From Candidatus Dormiibacterota bacterium (lineage in GTDB: Bacteria > Chloroflexota > Dormibacteria > Dormibacterales > Dormibacteraceae): 9,295 nt of DNA. Below the pieces are notes generated by a model. It was not told the DNA's origin, made no database searches, and saw nothing but the letters and a program-made list of their open reading frames with translations. The position numbers and the translations under genes were made by a program. The stretch lies in contig PLYD01000140.1 of the NCBI GenBank assembly GCA_003151665.1, positions 18,002-27,296 on the forward strand, in the 5' to 3' direction. Below are positions 1 to 9,170 of this stretch, one piece after another. Within the stretch, counting starts at the first letter, position 1, and every line of letters starts with the position of its first letter.

Positions 1-776
1 TCGAGGCGGTCGAGAACGCCGCCGTGTCCTGGGATGAGGTTCGACGAGTCCTTGACCTCGGCGATGCGCTTCATCTGGGACTCCACAAGATCACCGATCT
101 GGGCGCTGACGCCGACCAGAATCCCGATCGCGATTGCGTGGATTGGCCTGAGACCAATGATCAATGAGACTCCGACGAACATGACGATTACGGCTCCAAC
201 CACCCCGGCGACAGCGCCCTCGAGCGTCTTGCGCGGGCTGATCGCAGGGAAGAACGGCCGGCGCCCGATCCTGCTGCCGACAAGCAGCGCCGCTGCGTCA
301 TTGGCCACCACCGCGAAGATGATGAAGAGCGCCCAGACCATGCCGTGCGACTTCGACGAGTAGAGGACCAGGTAATAGTTGAAAGGCATGCCGATGTAGA
401 TGGCTCCCGCCAGGCCCATCGCCCACCGGCCGAGTCCCTGGCGCCTGCCGGGCACGAAAAGGAAAGCGGCAAGGCCGCCGACCAGGGTCACGGCCAGGAC
501 CAGGTTGACGTCGACCTGCTTGAGCACCGTGCCGCTGAAGGCGAAGAAGGCGCCGAGAGGAAAAAGCAGCCAGCTGGGCGCGCGCGAGCCCATACCCTCG
601 GACAGGTTTCGAAACTCCCAAAGCGCCAGGCCGGCGAGCACGACGACCAGCGCATAGGCGCCGTAGATGCCGATGTAGATCGCGCCGATCACGATCGCGA
701 GGAGCACAAACGCGCTGAGGATTCGGACGAGCAAAGGACTCGGTTTCCAGCCGGTTGGAAAGAGCCGAGACTCCAT
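1..776 (-). CDS. cdsA: Phosphatidate cytidylyltransferase (CDP-diglyceride synthetase), 3' end cut by window edge
   Basis: This gene makes CDP-diacylglycerol from phosphatidic acid and CTP in the cytoplasmic membrane, the branch point of phospholipid synthesis. Translating from the ATG at 776 gives 258 complete codons, then the sequence ends in mid-codon. Hydrophobic segments lie near residues 15-50, 68-82, 90-108, 120-137, 147-168, 186-209 and 211-228, as expected for a multi-pass protein. The family's ND pair is at 159-160, followed by the SPRKTLEG motif (180-187). The C-terminal signature is clear: SQMKR (233-237), KD (242-243) and IPGHGGVLDRL (248-258), with the next codon starting GA, which fits the final Asp. 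Only a few residues should be missing. The start lies 2 nt after the uppS stop with AGG about 9 nt upstream, so it is probably translationally coupled to uppS. Identification is firm; the 3' end is not visible. Confidence 0.95.
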   Translation of the reverse strand, partial: MESRLFPTGWKPSPLLVRILSAFVLLAIVIGAIYIGIYGAYALVVVLAGLALWEFRNLSEGMGSRAPSWLLFPLGAFFAFSGTVLKQVDVNLVLAVTLVGGLAAFLFVPGRRQGLGRWAMGLAGAIYIGMPFNYYLVLYSSKSHGMVWALFIIFAVVANDAAALLVGSRIGRRPFFPAISPRKTLEGAVAGVVGAVIVMFVGVSLIIGLRPIHAIAIGILVGVSAQIGDLVESQMKRIAEVKDSSNLIPGHGGVLDRL

Positions 777-778
777 CG

Positions 779-1489
779 TCATCCTGTCGCAGCCTCGGGA
801 CGTCCGCCAAACTTCCTGACCCGCGCGCCGAAGTCGGCGATAGCGGCCTTGAGATCCGGGACGTCGAAGTCGGGCCACAGCGTCTCGCTCACCAGCATTT
901 CCGAGTAGGCGGACTGCCAGAGGAGGAAGTTGCTGACGCGGCTTTCTCCCGCGGTGCGGATGATGAGGTCGGGCTCCGGGAGGTCGGGGATGTAGAGCCG
1001 AGCCGTGATGGCAGCTTCGTCCACTTCACCAGCGCTCAACCCTTCCTCGATCAGCTTACGCACCGCGTCGACGATCTCGGCGCGGCCTCCGTAGTTGAGG
1101 CATACGTTCAGCACGCCTCCCTTGTTGCGCGCCGTGCGCTCCATCGCCTCGTCGATGCGCTCGCGCATTTTGGACGACAGCTCGTCACGCCGGCCGCTGA
1201 CCACGATGCGCACGCCCCGCCTGTGCATCTCGTCGATCTCGCGTTGCATGGTCTCGTGGAAGAGCCTCATCAGGGCGCGGACCTCGGCGCGAGGACGCGA
1301 CCAGTTCTCGGTCGAGAAGGCATATACCGAGAGCACCTTGACCCCAAGGTCCTCGCAGCCCTGGAGGACCCTCTTGATGGCTCGGACGCCGGCCCGGTGG
1401 CCGAAGCTGGCGGGGTGGCCGCGCTGGTGGGCCCACCGGCCGTTCCCGTCCATGATGATCCCGATATGAGTAGGAACTGCTGGGTCCAA
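779..1489 (-). CDS. uppS: Undecaprenyl diphosphate synthase (cis-prenyltransferase)
   Basis: The enzyme condenses isopentenyl diphosphates onto farnesyl diphosphate in cis configuration to give undecaprenyl diphosphate, the carrier lipid for peptidoglycan and other wall polymers. The 236-residue product matches family length. It shows HIGIIMDGNGRWA (8-20) with the catalytic Asp14, the FSTENWSRP motif (58-66), NYGGR (132-136), and the full C-terminal signature DLIIRTAGE (174-182) followed by SNFLLWQ (186-192) and the conserved Glu197. The first codon is TTG at 1489, chosen because it is the only usable start in this frame between the frr stop and the conserved HIGIIMDG block. It has no good ribosome-binding site: an AGG sits only 3 nt upstream. 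A 35-nt gap separates it from frr, the widest in this operon segment, so translation may depend on coupling. Function is certain; the start is only moderately so. Confidence 0.95.
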   Translation of the reverse strand: MDPAVPTHIGIIMDGNGRWAHQRGHPASFGHRAGVRAIKRVLQGCEDLGVKVLSVYAFSTENWSRPRAEVRALMRLFHETMQREIDEMHRRGVRIVVSGRRDELSSKMRERIDEAMERTARNKGGVLNVCLNYGGRAEIVDAVRKLIEEGLSAGEVDEAAITARLYIPDLPEPDLIIRTAGESRVSNFLLWQSAYSEMLVSETLWPDFDVPDLKAAIADFGARVRKFGGRPEAATG

Positions 1490-1524
1490 GGGCCTAAAGC
1501 GTACCCACGTGTACGGCTGCGGTC

Positions 1525-2082
1525 CTAGACCTCCATGACCTCCGCTTCTTTCCGTGCGGCAATCGCGTCGACCTTTTCGATTTGGCCTTCGGTCACCTTC
1601 TGCAGCCGCGTTTGCCCTCGCTTCGCCTCGTCCTCAGCCACGCCGCCTTCCTTCGACAGCTGGTCGACGCGGTGGATCTCGTCGCGCCGGATGTTACGGA
1701 TGGCGACTCGCGCCTCCTCGGCCTTCTGCTTCACGAGCTTCACGAACTCCCGGCGGCGTTCCTCGGTCAGCGGCGGAATCGGCACCCTGATGACCTGGCC
1801 GTCGCTCGCGGGATTGAGGCCCTGGTCGCCGGTCCGCAGCGCCTTTTCGATCGCCCCGATCTGGCTCTTGTCGTAGACCTGCACGATCAGCAGCCGCGGC
1901 TCTGGCGCGCTGATCTGTGCGAGCTGGTTGAGAGGCGTCGGCGTCCCGTAATAGGGCACCATGATCTTGTCGATCAGCGCCGGGTTGGCCCGACCGGTGC
2001 GGATCGTCGCCAGGTCGGTTGCGAAGTGGTCGACCGACTTGCTCATCTTCGACTCGGCATCGCGAAGGATGGGATCGATCAT
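1525..2082 (-). CDS. frr: Ribosome recycling factor
   Basis: Ribosome recycling factor works with EF-G to split the post-termination ribosome so that its subunits can be reused. The product is 185 residues, the normal length for the family. The N-terminal helix contains the conserved RTGRANP (28-34); the middle domain includes the [12 protein letters not shown] stretch (44-55); the C-terminal helices carry AIRNIRRD (127-134) and the GGVAEDEAK region (146-154). These match the two-domain, three-helix-bundle RRF fold. The ATG start overlaps the pyrH stop in an ATGA arrangement (2079-2082), a classical sign of translational coupling. It sits between pyrH and uppS in the conserved order. Nothing is missing or unusual in it. 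Confidence 0.97.
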   Translation of the reverse strand: MIDPILRDAESKMSKSVDHFATDLATIRTGRANPALIDKIMVPYYGTPTPLNQLAQISAPEPRLLIVQVYDKSQIGAIEKALRTGDQGLNPASDGQVIRVPIPPLTEERRREFVKLVKQKAEEARVAIRNIRRDEIHRVDQLSKEGGVAEDEAKRGQTRLQKVTEGQIEKVDAIAARKEAEVMEV

Positions 2083-2807
2083 TTTGCCGCTCCGACCAGG
2101 GTGCCGATCTCCTCGCCGAGGATCACGCGCTCGATGTTGCCAGGAATCAAAAGGTTGAACACCAGGATTGGAACGTCATTGTCCATGCAGAGTGTGACGG
2201 CCGTGTTGTCCATCACCTCGATGCCGCGGTTGAGCACCTCGAGATAGTCGAGGTGGTCGAGCTTGACTGCCGTCGGGTCTAGTTTCGGGTCGGCGGTGTA
2301 TACGCCGTCGACCTTGGTCGCCTTGAGGATGATGTCAGCCTCGATCTCCACGGCACGAAGGGCCGCGGTGGTGTCGGTCGTGAAGTACGGGTTGCCGGTG
2401 CCCGCAGCCAGGATGACGACCCTCCCCTTCTCGAGGTGGCGCACGGCGCGCCGGCGGATATACGGCTCAGCGACCTGTGGCATCTGGATCGCGGTCATCG
2501 TGCGCGCGGGTATCCCGATCCGCTCCAGGGCATCCTGAAGCGCCAGCGCGTTGATCACCGTCGCCAGCATGCCCATGTAGTCGCCAGTGGCACGGTCGAA
2601 GCCCAGCTCGCTCGCGGCCATACCGCGAAAGATGTTGCCCCCACCGACGACCAGCGCGATCTGCACGCCCATCTCGTGCACCCGCTTCACCTGCCCGGCG
2701 ATCGTCTGGACGACGGAGAGGTCGATGCCGTAATCGCGTGCTCCGCCAAGTGCCTCGCCGCTCAACTTGAGCAGGACTCGGTTGTACTTTGGCGAACGAT
2801 CGACCAT
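2079..2807 (-). CDS. pyrH: UMP kinase (uridylate kinase)
   Basis: UMP kinase phosphorylates UMP to UDP with ATP. It belongs to the amino-acid-kinase fold and is a regulated step in bacterial pyrimidine synthesis. From the ATG at 2807 the product is 242 residues, normal for the family. Visible motifs are LLKLSGEAL (12-20), the phosphate-binding [10 protein letters not shown] (53-62), [16 protein letters not shown] (76-91), [17 protein letters not shown] (136-152) and [13 protein letters not shown] (163-175). The start is uncertain. The ATG at 2807 gives an N-terminus like that of known homologues, but an in-frame TTG at 2816 would add three residues. Neither has an ideally spaced Shine-Dalgarno: AGGGAGG (2832-2838) lies 15 nt before the TTG and 24 nt before the ATG. 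The tsf stop is 19 nt upstream of the ATG, so reinitiation by ribosomes finishing tsf is plausible. Confidence 0.96.
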   Translation of the reverse strand: MVDRSPKYNRVLLKLSGEALGGARDYGIDLSVVQTIAGQVKRVHEMGVQIALVVGGGNIFRGMAASELGFDRATGDYMGMLATVINALALQDALERIGIPARTMTAIQMPQVAEPYIRRRAVRHLEKGRVVILAAGTGNPYFTTDTTAALRAVEIEADIILKATKVDGVYTADPKLDPTAVKLDHLDYLEVLNRGIEVMDNTAVTLCMDNDVPILVFNLLIPGNIERVILGEEIGTLVGAAK

Positions 2808-2826
2808 CTCGCTCAATGCGCGTCGA

Positions 2827-3441
2827 TCATGCCTCCCTGACGTTGTATCTGGCGAACCTGCGCACGACGATGTTCTCTTGCAGCTTGGAGATGTTCTCGG
2901 CGATCAGATCCTGGACCGTGGTCTTCGGGTCGCGCCAGTGCGGCTGCTCGAGCAGACAGTTCTCCTTGATGAAGTTCTCGACCTGGCCCTCCACGATCTT
3001 CGGGATGACCTGCTCCGGCTTCCCGTCCTGCTGGGCCTTGGCCTCGAACACAGCACGCTCCGCGACCAGCACCTCGTCCGGCACCTCGTCGCGAGATACC
3101 CACCGAGGACTTGTCGCCGCGATCTGCAGCGCGAGCTCCTTCGCCAGCTTGCGAAAGTCCTCGCCCTTGGCAACGAAGTCCGTTTCGCAGTCAACCTCAA
3201 CCAGCACCCCGACCTGGGGCGGGAAGTCGTTGCCCAGCTTGTGCAGGTAAGCCTCGACGACGCCCTGGCCCGTGGCGCGTCCTGCCCTCTTTACAGCTTT
3301 TGCAATGCCCTTCTCGCGCAGGATCGTGAACGCTTTGTCGAGGTCGCCATCGGCCTCTTCGAGCGCGTTCTTGCAATCGAGCATGCCCGCGCCCGACATC
3401 TCACGGAGCTTTTTGACGAGCTCCATCGAAACCTTGGCCAC
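2827..3441 (-). CDS. tsf: Elongation factor Ts, short form
   Basis: EF-Ts is the guanine-nucleotide exchange factor that regenerates EF-Tu-GTP during translation. The 204-residue product has the N-terminal UBA-like helical domain (about 1-50) with [16 protein letters not shown] (12-27), the exchange motif [10 protein letters not shown] (87-96) and the C-terminal IVVRRFARY (191-199). It is about 80 residues shorter than the E. coli protein and resembles the compact forms with a single core subdomain, as in Thermus, rather than a damaged gene. The GTG start at 3441 is preferred because GAGGAG ends 8 nt upstream and its first base overlaps the last base of the rpsB stop. An alternative in-frame ATG lies at 3426. 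The open frame extends far upstream into rpsB, but those residues show no EF-Ts similarity and are not included. Confidence 0.96.
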   Translation of the reverse strand: MAKVSMELVKKLREMSGAGMLDCKNALEEADGDLDKAFTILREKGIAKAVKRAGRATGQGVVEAYLHKLGNDFPPQVGVLVEVDCETDFVAKGEDFRKLAKELALQIAATSPRWVSRDEVPDEVLVAERAVFEAKAQQDGKPEQVIPKIVEGQVENFIKENCLLEQPHWRDPKTTVQDLIAENISKLQENIVVRRFARYNVREA

Positions 3442-4289
3442 TAGCGAGGCTCCTCGTCGTCGGCGGTCCGGCCGCTGAACTCCTCCTCGGAGACAGTCGG
3501 CAGGAAATCGTCCTCGTCCTCGAGGAACTCCTCGATCTCCTCGTACCGCGGTGTCTCGAGGAACTCGCGCTCCTCCACCTCGGGCAGGATCTCGCCGCGC
3601 GCCTGGGCCTCCTGACGGCCCTCCTGGCAAGCGTCGGCGATCTTGGCCGTCAACAGCTTGACCGCGCGGATCGCGTCGTCGTTGCCGGGGATCACGTAAG
3701 TAATCAAGTCGGGGTCGCAGTTGGAGTCGGTGATCGCCACCACCGGGATCTTCAGCCGGTTGGCCTCCGTGACTGCGATGTGCTCCTTGCGCGGATCGAC
3801 CACATAGAGGGCGCCAGGCAACCGCTTCATGTCGGCGATGCCGTCGAAATGGAACATCAAGCGGTCCAGCTCGTCCGTGAGGCGCTTGGCCTCTTTCTTG
3901 GACATCGTCTCGAAGGCACCTTCCTGCTGCATCTTCCGCAGCTCCTGCAGCCGCTCGATCCTCTTCTTCACGGTGCTGAAGTTGGTGAGCATCCCACCCA
4001 TCCAGCGCCGGTTGACGAAGTACATGCCGCAGCGCGCGGCCTCGGTCTGGATCGTTTCCTGGGCCTGCTTCTTGGTACCGACGAACAGGACGGGTCTGCC
4101 GCTCGCCGCGACGCTGCGGGTGAAATCCCAGGCTTCGTCGAGGAGCCGCACCGTCTTCTGCAGGTCGATGATGTGAATGCCGTTGCGCGCCGTGAAGATA
4201 TAGGCGCGCATCTTTGGGTTCCAGCGGCTGGTCTGATGTCCGAAGTGGACACCGGCCTCGAGCAGCTGTTTGAGCGTTACTTGAGCCAC
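3441..4289 (-). CDS. rpsB: 30S ribosomal protein S2 with acidic C-terminal extension
   Basis: Ribosomal protein S2 binds the small subunit near the head-body junction, contacts S1 in many bacteria and is needed for initiation. The product is 282 residues against 241 in E. coli. The core is canonical: [19 protein letters not shown] (9-27), [10 protein letters not shown] (37-46), LFVGTKKQA (68-76), [10 protein letters not shown] (95-104), VVDPRKE (163-169) and [10 protein letters not shown] (185-194). The extra length is all at the C-terminus. From about residue 236 onward the tail is dominated by Glu and Asp, ending at ADDEEPR. The start is GTG at 4289 with a strong AGGGAGG about 10 nt upstream. 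The tsf GTG overlaps its stop by one base, so the pair is coupled. A candidate promoter and structured leader lie just upstream, pointing to separate control of this segment. Confidence 0.97.
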   Translation of the reverse strand: MAQVTLKQLLEAGVHFGHQTSRWNPKMRAYIFTARNGIHIIDLQKTVRLLDEAWDFTRSVAASGRPVLFVGTKKQAQETIQTEAARCGMYFVNRRWMGGMLTNFSTVKKRIERLQELRKMQQEGAFETMSKKEAKRLTDELDRLMFHFDGIADMKRLPGALYVVDPRKEHIAVTEANRLKIPVVAITDSNCDPDLITYVIPGNDDAIRAVKLLTAKIADACQEGRQEAQARGEILPEVEEREFLETPRYEEIEEFLEDEDDFLPTVSEEEFSGRTADDEEPR

Positions 4290-4328
4290 GTTCGATTGCC
4301 TCCCTGTTGAACTTCCGCCCGGTTCCGG

Positions 4329-4358
4329 CCTTCTTGCGAAGGACAGGGGTCTTGCCCC
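4329..4358 (-). promoter_or_regulatory. rpsB leader hairpins (putative)
   Basis: The untranslated region before rpsB contains two small hairpins in the transcript sense. One (4329-4342) is a perfect 5-bp stem, CCTTC with GAAGG, closed by a GCAA tetraloop of the stable GNRA class. The other (4346-4358) is GGGG with CCCC around a 5-nt loop. No uridine run follows either, so they do not look like terminators. rpsB leaders are autoregulated by S2 in some bacteria, and this spot is where such control would act. I do not recognise it as a known leader family, so the role is inference from position and base pairing. Confidence 0.35.
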
Positions 4359-4394
4359 GGGCGTGCTAACTCAGTCGAATGGACTGGCTAAGAC

Positions 4395-4422
4395 ATCATA
4401 CCCGCTACAGTCCGCCGGGAAA
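4395..4422 (-). promoter_or_regulatory. Putative sigma-70-type promoter for the rpsB operon
   Basis: On the minus strand a TATGAT box (4395-4400) matches the -10 consensus at five of six positions. A weak TTTCCC (4417-4422) sits 16 nt upstream in the -35 position. Transcription would begin near 4388, giving a leader of about 100 nt before the rpsB GTG. The -35 overlaps the final codons of the upstream lipoprotein gene (stop at 4405). The poor -35 keeps confidence moderate. Confidence 0.4.
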
Positions 4423-5535
4423 CCGGCCGGCGCACTGGCCGCTGGCGGGCAGCGCGGTTATCGTCGTCGGCACCTGGCTTGGCGCCGAACCGATCTTCAG
4501 CGAGGGGAACCCGATGACGGCATCTGGCGCCAGTAGATGGTCCTCATCAATCCACAGGCAGGCGTTATGACCCGCCGCCGTAGCGAAGGGACCACCTGCT
4601 CCCCTCGTGAAGATGTGGGTCACCGGCGAGGGGGCGCCGATGCCTGCGCCGGGCGAGAAGAAAACGCTCACTCCGCCTGGCGACAGGCCCGACTGCCTGT
4701 CAGCAGGGTCCGCAGGCTGGCTGGTGATAAAGCTGGCGCCCCAGTTGTAGACGATTCCCTGGTGAGTGACCTGATCGATGCAAGCCAACCCGGCCGGAGA
4801 GGGCCAGTAGCTCGGGATGCACGGGTTGCCGATCTTCGCCACGCGCACCGCTGTCGCTGCGTTTGCGACGTGCCACTCCAGGGGCGCGATGCCGGCGGGC
4901 TCGAAGGTGCAGGGCGGGAAGACCGCCAACGCAAGCAGGCCGTTATGCCAGCCCATCGGCCACAGCGTGGTCGCGTTTTTGAACTTCGGAACGGTGTTCG
5001 TATAGATCACCGAGTGGTTGGTGTGGCCGATCAAGTCCTCGACGTAGAGCGAGAGCTTGATGGTGCTTGCCGGCGACAGGTCCTCTACAAGCACCGCGAT
5101 GCGCTGGTCGTCGGGACTTACCGAGAAGAAGCTGACTGTGGTGGCGCTGCCTGGCACCGTCGTCACATCTCCCGTCTTTCCATCGGGAGTCAGGAATTTG
5201 ATCTTGGTGTTTCCGTCGCGATAGAAGACCTTGTCGTCTGTGGCGCTCACCGGCGGCTGCAGCACCGCCCCAGTGCTCTGCCCGCAGGTGTGCACCGAGG
5301 GCGCAGCGACTGTGGCGTGCGCAGCGATCGTGCCGGCCGGCGTGATCATCTCGAGGGTCCCGGCGGACAGGAGAAGGCCATAGCTCGCAACCGCCGGACT
5401 GCCGGAGGGCGAGGCTGCGGGACTAGTAGTCGCGCCCCCTGACGCAGCAGGGCTTGGACTGTGGCCCGTGTTCCCGCCGCATGAAATGGCCAACAGCATC
5501 ACCGCCAGGGCCGCCGTTGTTCGCATCGGTGGCAT
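4405..5535 (-). CDS. Putative secreted lipoprotein with beta-propeller-like (PD40/TolB-type) features
   Basis: I do not recognise a named family. The 376-residue product begins with a short charged N-terminus, a hydrophobic stretch (about 8-17) and AISC (16-19). This reads as a lipoprotein signal peptide with Cys19 as the lipidated residue, although the lipobox is not ideal. A Ser/Pro/Ala/Gly-rich linker (about 23-50) would tether the domain away from the membrane. The rest is beta-rich and contains SVSPDDQRIAVLVED (138-152), preceded by DKVFYRDG (101-108). This is reminiscent of the SPDG-type strands of TolB/PD40 propellers. Six further cysteines (84, 209, 239, 252, 326, 368) suggest disulfides in an extracytoplasmic domain. 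The ATG at 5535 was chosen for its signal peptide; a GTG at 5538 and an ATG at 5526 are close alternatives. It starts 22 nt after the topA stop, so it may be transcribed from topA. Its function is unknown. Confidence 0.75.
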   Translation of the reverse strand: MPPMRTTAALAVMLLAISCGGNTGHSPSPAASGGATTSPAASPSGSPAVASYGLLLSAGTLEMITPAGTIAAHATVAAPSVHTCGQSTGAVLQPPVSATDDKVFYRDGNTKIKFLTPDGKTGDVTTVPGSATTVSFFSVSPDDQRIAVLVEDLSPASTIKLSLYVEDLIGHTNHSVIYTNTVPKFKNATTLWPMGWHNGLLALAVFPPCTFEPAGIAPLEWHVANAATAVRVAKIGNPCIPSYWPSPAGLACIDQVTHQGIVYNWGASFITSQPADPADRQSGLSPGGVSVFFSPGAGIGAPSPVTHIFTRGAGGPFATAAGHNACLWIDEDHLLAPDAVIGFPSLKIGSAPSQVPTTITALPASGQCAGRFPGGL

Positions 5536-5557
5536 CACTCTATAGGCCGACGTCGAT

Positions 5558-7861
<2,304 letters not shown>

Positions 7862-7924
7862 TTCGCTCCTCTATATACCCAGCCGGCCCTGTTTCTTCCC
7901 TGACCGGCTTCTGGGCGGGCAATC

Positions 7925-8140
7925 CTACGCCCGTTCTTGGCCTCGACGCAATGCCCGTACATAACCGGCCTCCTGACGGCGCACAGCGCCGTCCAGCTCG
8001 AGGGCGGTCAGCCGCCCGAGCACCTCGGAGACCGGAAGCTGCAGCTTTCGGGCAATGTCGGCAGCGCTAAGGGCCAGGACGTCGGACAGGTGCGCGACGA
8101 TCCCGTCACGCTCCGGCCGTAGGGCAAAACCAAAGGTCGC
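7925..8140 (-). pseudogene. dprA: dprA remnant: orphan DprA-type winged-helix C-terminus
   Basis: A 71-codon open stretch, bounded upstream by a TAG at 8141-8143 and ending with TAG at 7925-7927, encodes a small winged-helix-like sequence. Its core reads LSAADIARKLQLPVSEVL, then LTALELDGAVRR, then GYVRALRRG. This resembles the C-terminal winged-helix domain of DprA (Smf), in which a helix-turn-helix precedes an LELxGxVxR segment and a GGxYxR wing. DprA binds incoming single-stranded DNA and loads RecA in natural transformation. The SLOG/Rossmann domain that should come first is absent: the other frames upstream show no DprA residues, and the stretch has no ATG, GTG or TTG before the domain core. 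Its place 63 nt before topA is the normal dprA position. I read it as the decayed 3' end of dprA. A small gene with a non-canonical start is a less likely alternative. Confidence 0.65.
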
Positions 8141-8166
8141 CTACCCGCGGGCAAGGCGCTAGCGAC
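8126..8166 (-). terminator. Possible intrinsic terminator after the hydrolase gene
   Basis: In the minus-strand transcript GTCGC (8162-8166) can pair with GCGAC (8136-8140). Inner pairs GCCT/AGGC and a self-complementary CCCGCGGG core support a compact GC-rich hairpin. TTTGGTTTT (8126-8134) follows, a broken T-tract rather than a clean one. It lies about 100 nt past the hydrolase stop and overlaps the start of the dprA remnant. Stem irregularities and the interrupted T-run make this tentative. Confidence 0.3.
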
Positions 8167-8264
8167 TGACAAACATCCCCGGAACACCTCTTCCCAGCCC
8201 CGTCACCACACGCCATTTGCTGCGCGCACCGCGTCAGCCACCGACCCATCCGCGCTCCTCATCC
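8141..8264. other. Intergenic stretch without recognisable gene
   Basis: Between the hydrolase stop and the dprA remnant I see no coding frame with family similarity on either strand, no tRNA and no insertion-sequence ends. Translation of the minus strand in the other two frames gives no DprA Rossmann-fold residues. Apart from the possible terminator arm at its left end it appears empty. Confidence 0.5.
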
Positions 8265-9104
8265 TCATGCCAGCCTCGGCTCCGGAGTCCACCGCCCCCC
8301 CTCTTCCAGGTACCCCGCGGGCTGATCCGGCTCATGGCTCAGCACCAGCAGCCACCGATGCCGCTCCGCCTCCTCGAACAACCGCGCCTTCTGCTCCAGC
8401 ACGCGCAGCGGATCCAGGTCTGCGGCCATGGTCCACGGCACCCTTAGGTGCGGGGTCTGGCACACGAGGTCCCCCGTCACCGCGCAGGCCAGCTCCCCCG
8501 ACCTAAAAACGATCACCTGGCTCCCCGGCGTGTGACCGCCCACATGCCGCACGTGCACCCCGGGCAGCACCTCCGTGTCACCGTCAAGCAGCTCCACCAC
8601 CCGATTGCCATCAGCGAGCGGCGTGAAGTCCTCGTGGTAATACGCCGACTGGCTGCGCTGGTCCGGATGCAGCGCAAAATCCCACTCGCTCCGCTGGATG
8701 AAATGACGCGCCTTCTTGAAGGTCAGCTCGAGCCCTCCCCTCTCATCACGCCGCGTCAATCCACCCGCATGATCCCAATGAAGATGCGTGGTGATGACCG
8801 CATCGACCTCGTCCGGCGTGATCCCCACCTTGCGCAACGACTGGAGCAAACCCTCCGGTTCGCGCAGCGCCACCTGCCGAGCCCGCTTCTCATCGAGCTT
8901 CGTCCCGATGCCCGTCTCGCACACGACGACCCGACCATCGATCCGCGCGATGAGCCCGACGCACGCCATGTCGATCATGTTGTTGCCGTCAGCAGCCCGT
9001 TTCTTCTCCCACATCACCTTGGGCACGACGCCGAACATCAGGCCCCCATCCGCCTTCCAGTGACCCGCGATGAGGAGATATAGCTCGAGGTCGCCCAACT
9101 GCAC
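8265..9104 (-). CDS. Metallo-beta-lactamase-fold hydrolase
   Basis: This is a member of the metallo-beta-lactamase superfamily, probably a cytoplasmic zinc hydrolase; the substrate cannot be told from the sequence. The 279-residue product has the full metal-binding set: THLHWDH (106-112) with His107, His109, Asp111 and His112, then His191 in GGHTPGS, Asp212 in VTGDLV and His257 in LSHEP. The N-terminal part (QLGDLELYLL, MFGVVPKVMWEKK, CETGIGTKLDEK) fits a common soil-bacterial subgroup, but quorum-quenching lactonase or other activity would be guesswork. No signal peptide is evident. The GTG at 9104 is chosen because the conserved GDLEL motif follows at once. It has no Shine-Dalgarno, so a leaderless transcript is possible. 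It is transcribed away from ku, and nothing shows a functional link to Ku or topA. Confidence 0.9.
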   Translation of the reverse strand: MQLGDLELYLLIAGHWKADGGLMFGVVPKVMWEKKRAADGNNMIDMACVGLIARIDGRVVVCETGIGTKLDEKRARQVALREPEGLLQSLRKVGITPDEVDAVITTHLHWDHAGGLTRRDERGGLELTFKKARHFIQRSEWDFALHPDQRSQSAYYHEDFTPLADGNRVVELLDGDTEVLPGVHVRHVGGHTPGSQVIVFRSGELACAVTGDLVCQTPHLRVPWTMAADLDPLRVLEQKARLFEEAERHRWLLVLSHEPDQPAGYLEEGGRWTPEPRLA

Positions 9105-9108
9105 GCGA

Positions 9109-9139
9109 CTAATATGCAGCGGAACGGCGGCTTACGAAA
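9109..9139 (-). promoter_or_regulatory. Weak candidate promoter for the hydrolase gene
   Basis: On the minus strand CATATT (9111-9116), or the overlapping TATTAG (9109-9114), could be a -10 element just before the GTG at 9104. TTTCGT (9134-9139) is a poor -35 at 17-nt spacing. If real, transcription would start at or next to the GTG and the mRNA would lack a leader, which fits the missing Shine-Dalgarno. Confidence 0.25.
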
Positions 9140-9141
9140 AG

Positions 9142-9170
9142 TAGCCAGCAGCTGTGCCTTTACCTATAAA
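9142..9170 (+). promoter_or_regulatory. Putative ku promoter (leaderless)
   Basis: TATAAA (9165-9170) is a good -10 box and TAGCCA (9142-9147), matching the -35 consensus at four of six positions, lies 17 nt upstream. Only 9 nt separate the -10 box from the ku ATG at 9180, so transcription should begin within a few bases of the start codon. No Shine-Dalgarno is present, which agrees with a leaderless mRNA. Confidence 0.5.

Noticed and set aside
298..810. 170-codon minus-strand frame over cdsA and the uppS end
   Set aside because: It is a different frame from cdsA, which is confirmed by its signature motif; the product is Arg-rich shadow sequence.
2813..2830. Five-codon mini-ORF between tsf and pyrH
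   Set aside because: Only one base separates AGGGAGG from its ATG, too close for initiation, and such short frames arise easily by chance. Kept only as part of the junction finding.
3442..3630. N-terminal extension of the tsf frame into rpsB
   Set aside because: The residues are Gly/Arg/Pro-rich with no EF-Ts similarity, and the GTG at 3441 has a well-placed GAGGAG.
7862..7955. TATATA box and a GGGC/GCCC hairpin between the dprA relic and topA
   Set aside because: TATATA directly abuts the topA Shine-Dalgarno, too close for a usual promoter, and the hairpin stem is only 4-5 bp with a long loop.
8448..9083. 211-codon plus-strand frame opposite the hydrolase gene
   Set aside because: It is antisense to the hydrolase gene with all zinc-binding motifs intact; the plus-strand product has no recognisable features.
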